Source of the DNA: Fontisphaera persica | GTDB taxonomy: Bacteria > Verrucomicrobiota > Verrucomicrobiia > Limisphaerales > Fontisphaeraceae | Direction of reading: 5' to 3' | DNA: 64,000 nucleotides | NCBI RefSeq assembly: GCF_024832785.1 | Contig: NZ_CP116615.1 | Span: 2,170,001-2,234,000, forward strand | Shown: piece after piece, positions 62,115 through 64,000 of the stretch | Layout: the number at the start of each line of letters is the position of its first letter | Position numbering within the stretch: the first letter of the stretch is position 1 | Position numbers and translations under genes: made by a program | Notes under the pieces: generated by a model | What the model was told of the DNA's origin: nothing | Databases searched by the model: none | What the model saw: only the letters and a program-made list of their open reading frames with translations

Positions 62115-64000
62115 ATGAAAACGCTTCACTGGTTGATTGTGGCTGCCGGGCTGGCGGTGGGGAGCCTCCAAGCGGCTAACGTGCCCCCCGCAGAAAAGTT
62201 GCTGCCAGAGAACACTCTGGCCGTGCTTACTGCCCCTGATTACAAAGCGGCCGCCACTTGGTACGACAGCACACCTGGCGGAAAATTCATGGCGGATCCC
62301 GCCATGAAACCATTTCTGGACAAGTTCAAGAGCAAGTTCAGAAAGGACGTGTTGGATCCCCTGGAAAAAGAGCTGGGCATCAAATTCGCCGATTACGAAG
62401 GTCTGGCCCAAGGTCAGGTCAGTTTGGCGATCACCGCCGCCGGCTGGCAGGGTTCTTCCGACAAACTGCCGGCCTTTCTGGTGCTCATGGATACGGGCAG
62501 CAAGAGCGACCAGTTAAAACGCAACCTGGCCGATCTTCGCAAAAAATGGAGCGATGCCGGCAAACCCCTTAAAGAAGAAAAACTGGGAGACGCCGAATTC
62601 ACCACTTACACGCTTATGACCGACGATTTGCGCACCACCTTTGAGCGCATCTTCCCTGACCCCAACGCCGGTTGGGAATCCATCACCCCAGCCCGCCCTG
62701 GCGCTCCGCCCCGGCGGCAGGCCACACGCCCCGAAAACCAGCCCATTCACCTGACGGTGGGCCAGTCCGACACGTTGCTGATTATCGGCACTTCGGTGAG
62801 TGAAATTCGCAAAGTGCTGGACCTGCAAGCAGGCAAGGGTGGCAGCGCGCTGGCGAGTGTCCCCGCCTTTCAAGCCGATTATCAACGGCTCTTCCGCGAC
62901 GCCAAATACTTCGGCTGGGTGAACGTCAAGCTGATCGTGGACTTGGCCATGAAAGGTGTGGACCAAGCCCCCGCCGGCGGTAACAATCCCATGGCCATGA
63001 ATCCCATGCAGGTCGTCAATGCTCTGGGCTTCAACGGCGCAGAATCCGCAGCCATGACCGTGCACGGGGACAAACAAGGCGCCACTGTTGAGTTCTTCTT
63101 GGGGGTGCCGGAGGCCGGCCGCAAGGGACTCTTCAAACTCATGGCCCCCATGGCTGGCGACACCGCCCCGCCGCCGTTTGTGCCGCGCGATGCCGTGAAG
63201 TACACGCGCATCCGCTACAGTTTCAGCGAGGCGTGGAACACCATTGAACAAACGTTGAACGACATCAACCCGGGGCTGTTGGGCGCGCTGGCCTTCTTTG
63301 AAAGCGCCCTGAAAAAACAAAATCCCGACTTCACCCTCCGCAAAGGACTCATTGATTTGTTGGGGGACGACATCATCACCTACGAATTTAATCCCACCGG
63401 CCAGAATCTCGAGGCTCTGGCCAACGCGCCCGGGCTGGTGTTGATAGGTTCTCCCGCCCCGGACAAGCTGGTGGAAACGGTGAAGGGGTTGTTCGAAAAC
63501 TTCGCCCAGATGCGCGGGCCTCGCGGGGGCCGCCGCGACGCCGAGCCGCCCCAACTCAAGACCCGCAAATTGGAGGGGGTCACCATCTACACCTTCCCCC
63601 CCACCCCGCAGATGAACTTCCAGGGCCAACGCATTGGCGAGCGCAGCCTGAGCCTCTGCGCCAGCGGCAAATACATCGCGCTCTCTTATGATGAAAACCT
63701 GCTGGCGCAGTTTCTGCGCACCGCCAAGGCCACCCGTCCCCTGGCAACCGTGCCCGGGCTGGCGGAAGCGGCGCAAAAGGCCGGCGGCTTCAATACCGGC
63801 ATGTTTCACTATGAAGACCAGGCCGAAACCATGCGGGTTCTGTTCAACATCCTCCGCAAGGACGGCCCGCGCATCGGCGAGCTGCTGGCGATGACCCCGC
63901 TAGGCGGGCGCCTCGGATTGGCCGACGATAGCAAGGCGTTTCAGGAATGGTTTGATTTCACCCTATTGCCGCCGTTTGAAAAAGTGAGCAAGTACCTGGG
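62115..64000 (+). CDS. Exported protein of unknown function, cut by right window edge
   Basis: The frame starts at ATG 62115 (MKTLHWLIVAAGLAVGSLQA, a signal peptide with cleavage near AANV) and remains open to the last base, at least 628 codons. The mature protein alternates helical stretches (FLDKFKSKFRKDVLDPLEKE) and beta segments (LPAFLVLMDTGS, ESAAMTVHGDKQGATVEFFLG). Phrases such as LLPENTLAVLTAPD and LIDLLGDDIITYEF resemble exported DUF3352-like proteins, an assignment I hold only loosely. A Met-containing, Gly/Pro-rich insert sits about residues 285-300. It is divergent from leuA with about 160 bases between. Function unknown. Confidence 0.75.
   Translation, partial: MKTLHWLIVAAGLAVGSLQAANVPPAEKLLPENTLAVLTAPDYKAAATWYDSTPGGKFMADPAMKPFLDKFKSKFRKDVLDPLEKELGIKFADYEGLAQGQVSLAITAAGWQGSSDKLPAFLVLMDTGSKSDQLKRNLADLRKKWSDAGKPLKEEKLGDAEFTTYTLMTDDLRTTFERIFPDPNAGWESITPARPGAPPRRQATRPENQPIHLTVGQSDTLLIIGTSVSEIRKVLDLQAGKGGSALASVPAFQADYQRLFRDAKYFGWVNVKLIVDLAMKGVDQAPAGGNNPMAMNPMQVVNALGFNGAESAAMTVHGDKQGATVEFFLGVPEAGRKGLFKLMAPMAGDTAPPPFVPRDAVKYTRIRYSFSEAWNTIEQTLNDINPGLLGALAFFESALKKQNPDFTLRKGLIDLLGDDIITYEFNPTGQNLEALANAPGLVLIGSPAPDKLVETVKGLFENFAQMRGPRGGRRDAEPPQLKTRKLEGVTIYTFPPTPQMNFQGQRIGERSLSLCASGKYIALSYDENLLAQFLRTAKATRPLATVPGLAEAAQKAGGFNTGMFHYEDQAETMRVLFNILRKDGPRIGELLAMTPLGGRLGLADDSKAFQEWFDFTLLPPFEKVSKYL

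Overview
The window looks like a chromosome segment of a GC-rich, Gram-negative bacterium of the Verrucomicrobiota, most like the Limisphaerales/Pedosphaera side of the phylum. This is an inference from gene content: lipid A and LolA genes show an outer membrane, prepilin-like proteins are numerous, and secreted glycan-active enzymes (GH127, GH106, a double beta-helix protein) sit with Tat-exported sugar isomerase-like proteins but without SusC/SusD partners. There are no phage or transposase genes and no CRISPR array.

Layout. 1-2.6 kb: lpxA (cut by the left edge), a lipid A acyltransferase and a LolA-like carrier. 2.7-5.7 kb: B12-dependent ribonucleotide reductase, whose upstream region carries an NrdR-like box and two perfect DnaA boxes. 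6.3-11.6 kb: a Spy-like exported protein, a MtaA-type methyltransferase, and a coupled GH127/isomerase pair. 11.8-15.4 kb: nitrogen cluster glnB-amt-glnA behind a candidate sigma-54 promoter. 15.6-21.2 kb: HxlR regulator divergent from a thioredoxin-like gene, GH106 and a PfkB kinase. 21.2-22.7 kb: two almost identical major-pseudopilin genes, each with its own sigma-54-type promoter, a similarly placed leader that may fold, and a terminator. 22.8-30 kb: tRNA-Thr, a deoxyhypusine-synthase-like remnant, a thioesterase, a PAS protein, tilS, argF, trpE (with a Trp-containing short upstream reading frame) and a Tat-exported fucose-isomerase-like protein.

30.2-45.3 kb is the most distinctive part. 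A BrnT-like toxin and CopG-type antitoxin are the first genes of a tightly packed operon that continues through a small proline-rich protein into a full pseudopilin set in GspG-G-H-I-J-K order, ending in a 1183-residue GspK-like protein. A 1926-residue subtilisin-type exoprotease and another prepilin-like gene follow. No secretin, ATPase or platform gene lies in the window.

45.3-64 kb: ftsH with a degenerate histidine kinase, a DUF4404 protein and a glycosyltransferase; a DUF4405 membrane protein with a 14-glycine run; thiH; an ornithine/lysine decarboxylase-type enzyme; an exported beta-helix protein; a phytoene-desaturase-like oxidoreductase with an AarF/UbiB kinase; and leuA, preceded by a textbook leucine attenuator (leader peptide with four consecutive Leu codons, exact 11-nt antiterminator pairing, U-tailed terminator). 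The last gene, an exported protein, runs off the right edge.

In several places (leuA, possibly trpE, nrdJ, glnB, the pilin pair, the toxin-antitoxin operon) the regulatory DNA can be read directly, and these are the most testable observations. Long reading frames antisense to nrdJ, glnA, ftsH and the beta-helix gene are GC-driven shadows and were not annotated.
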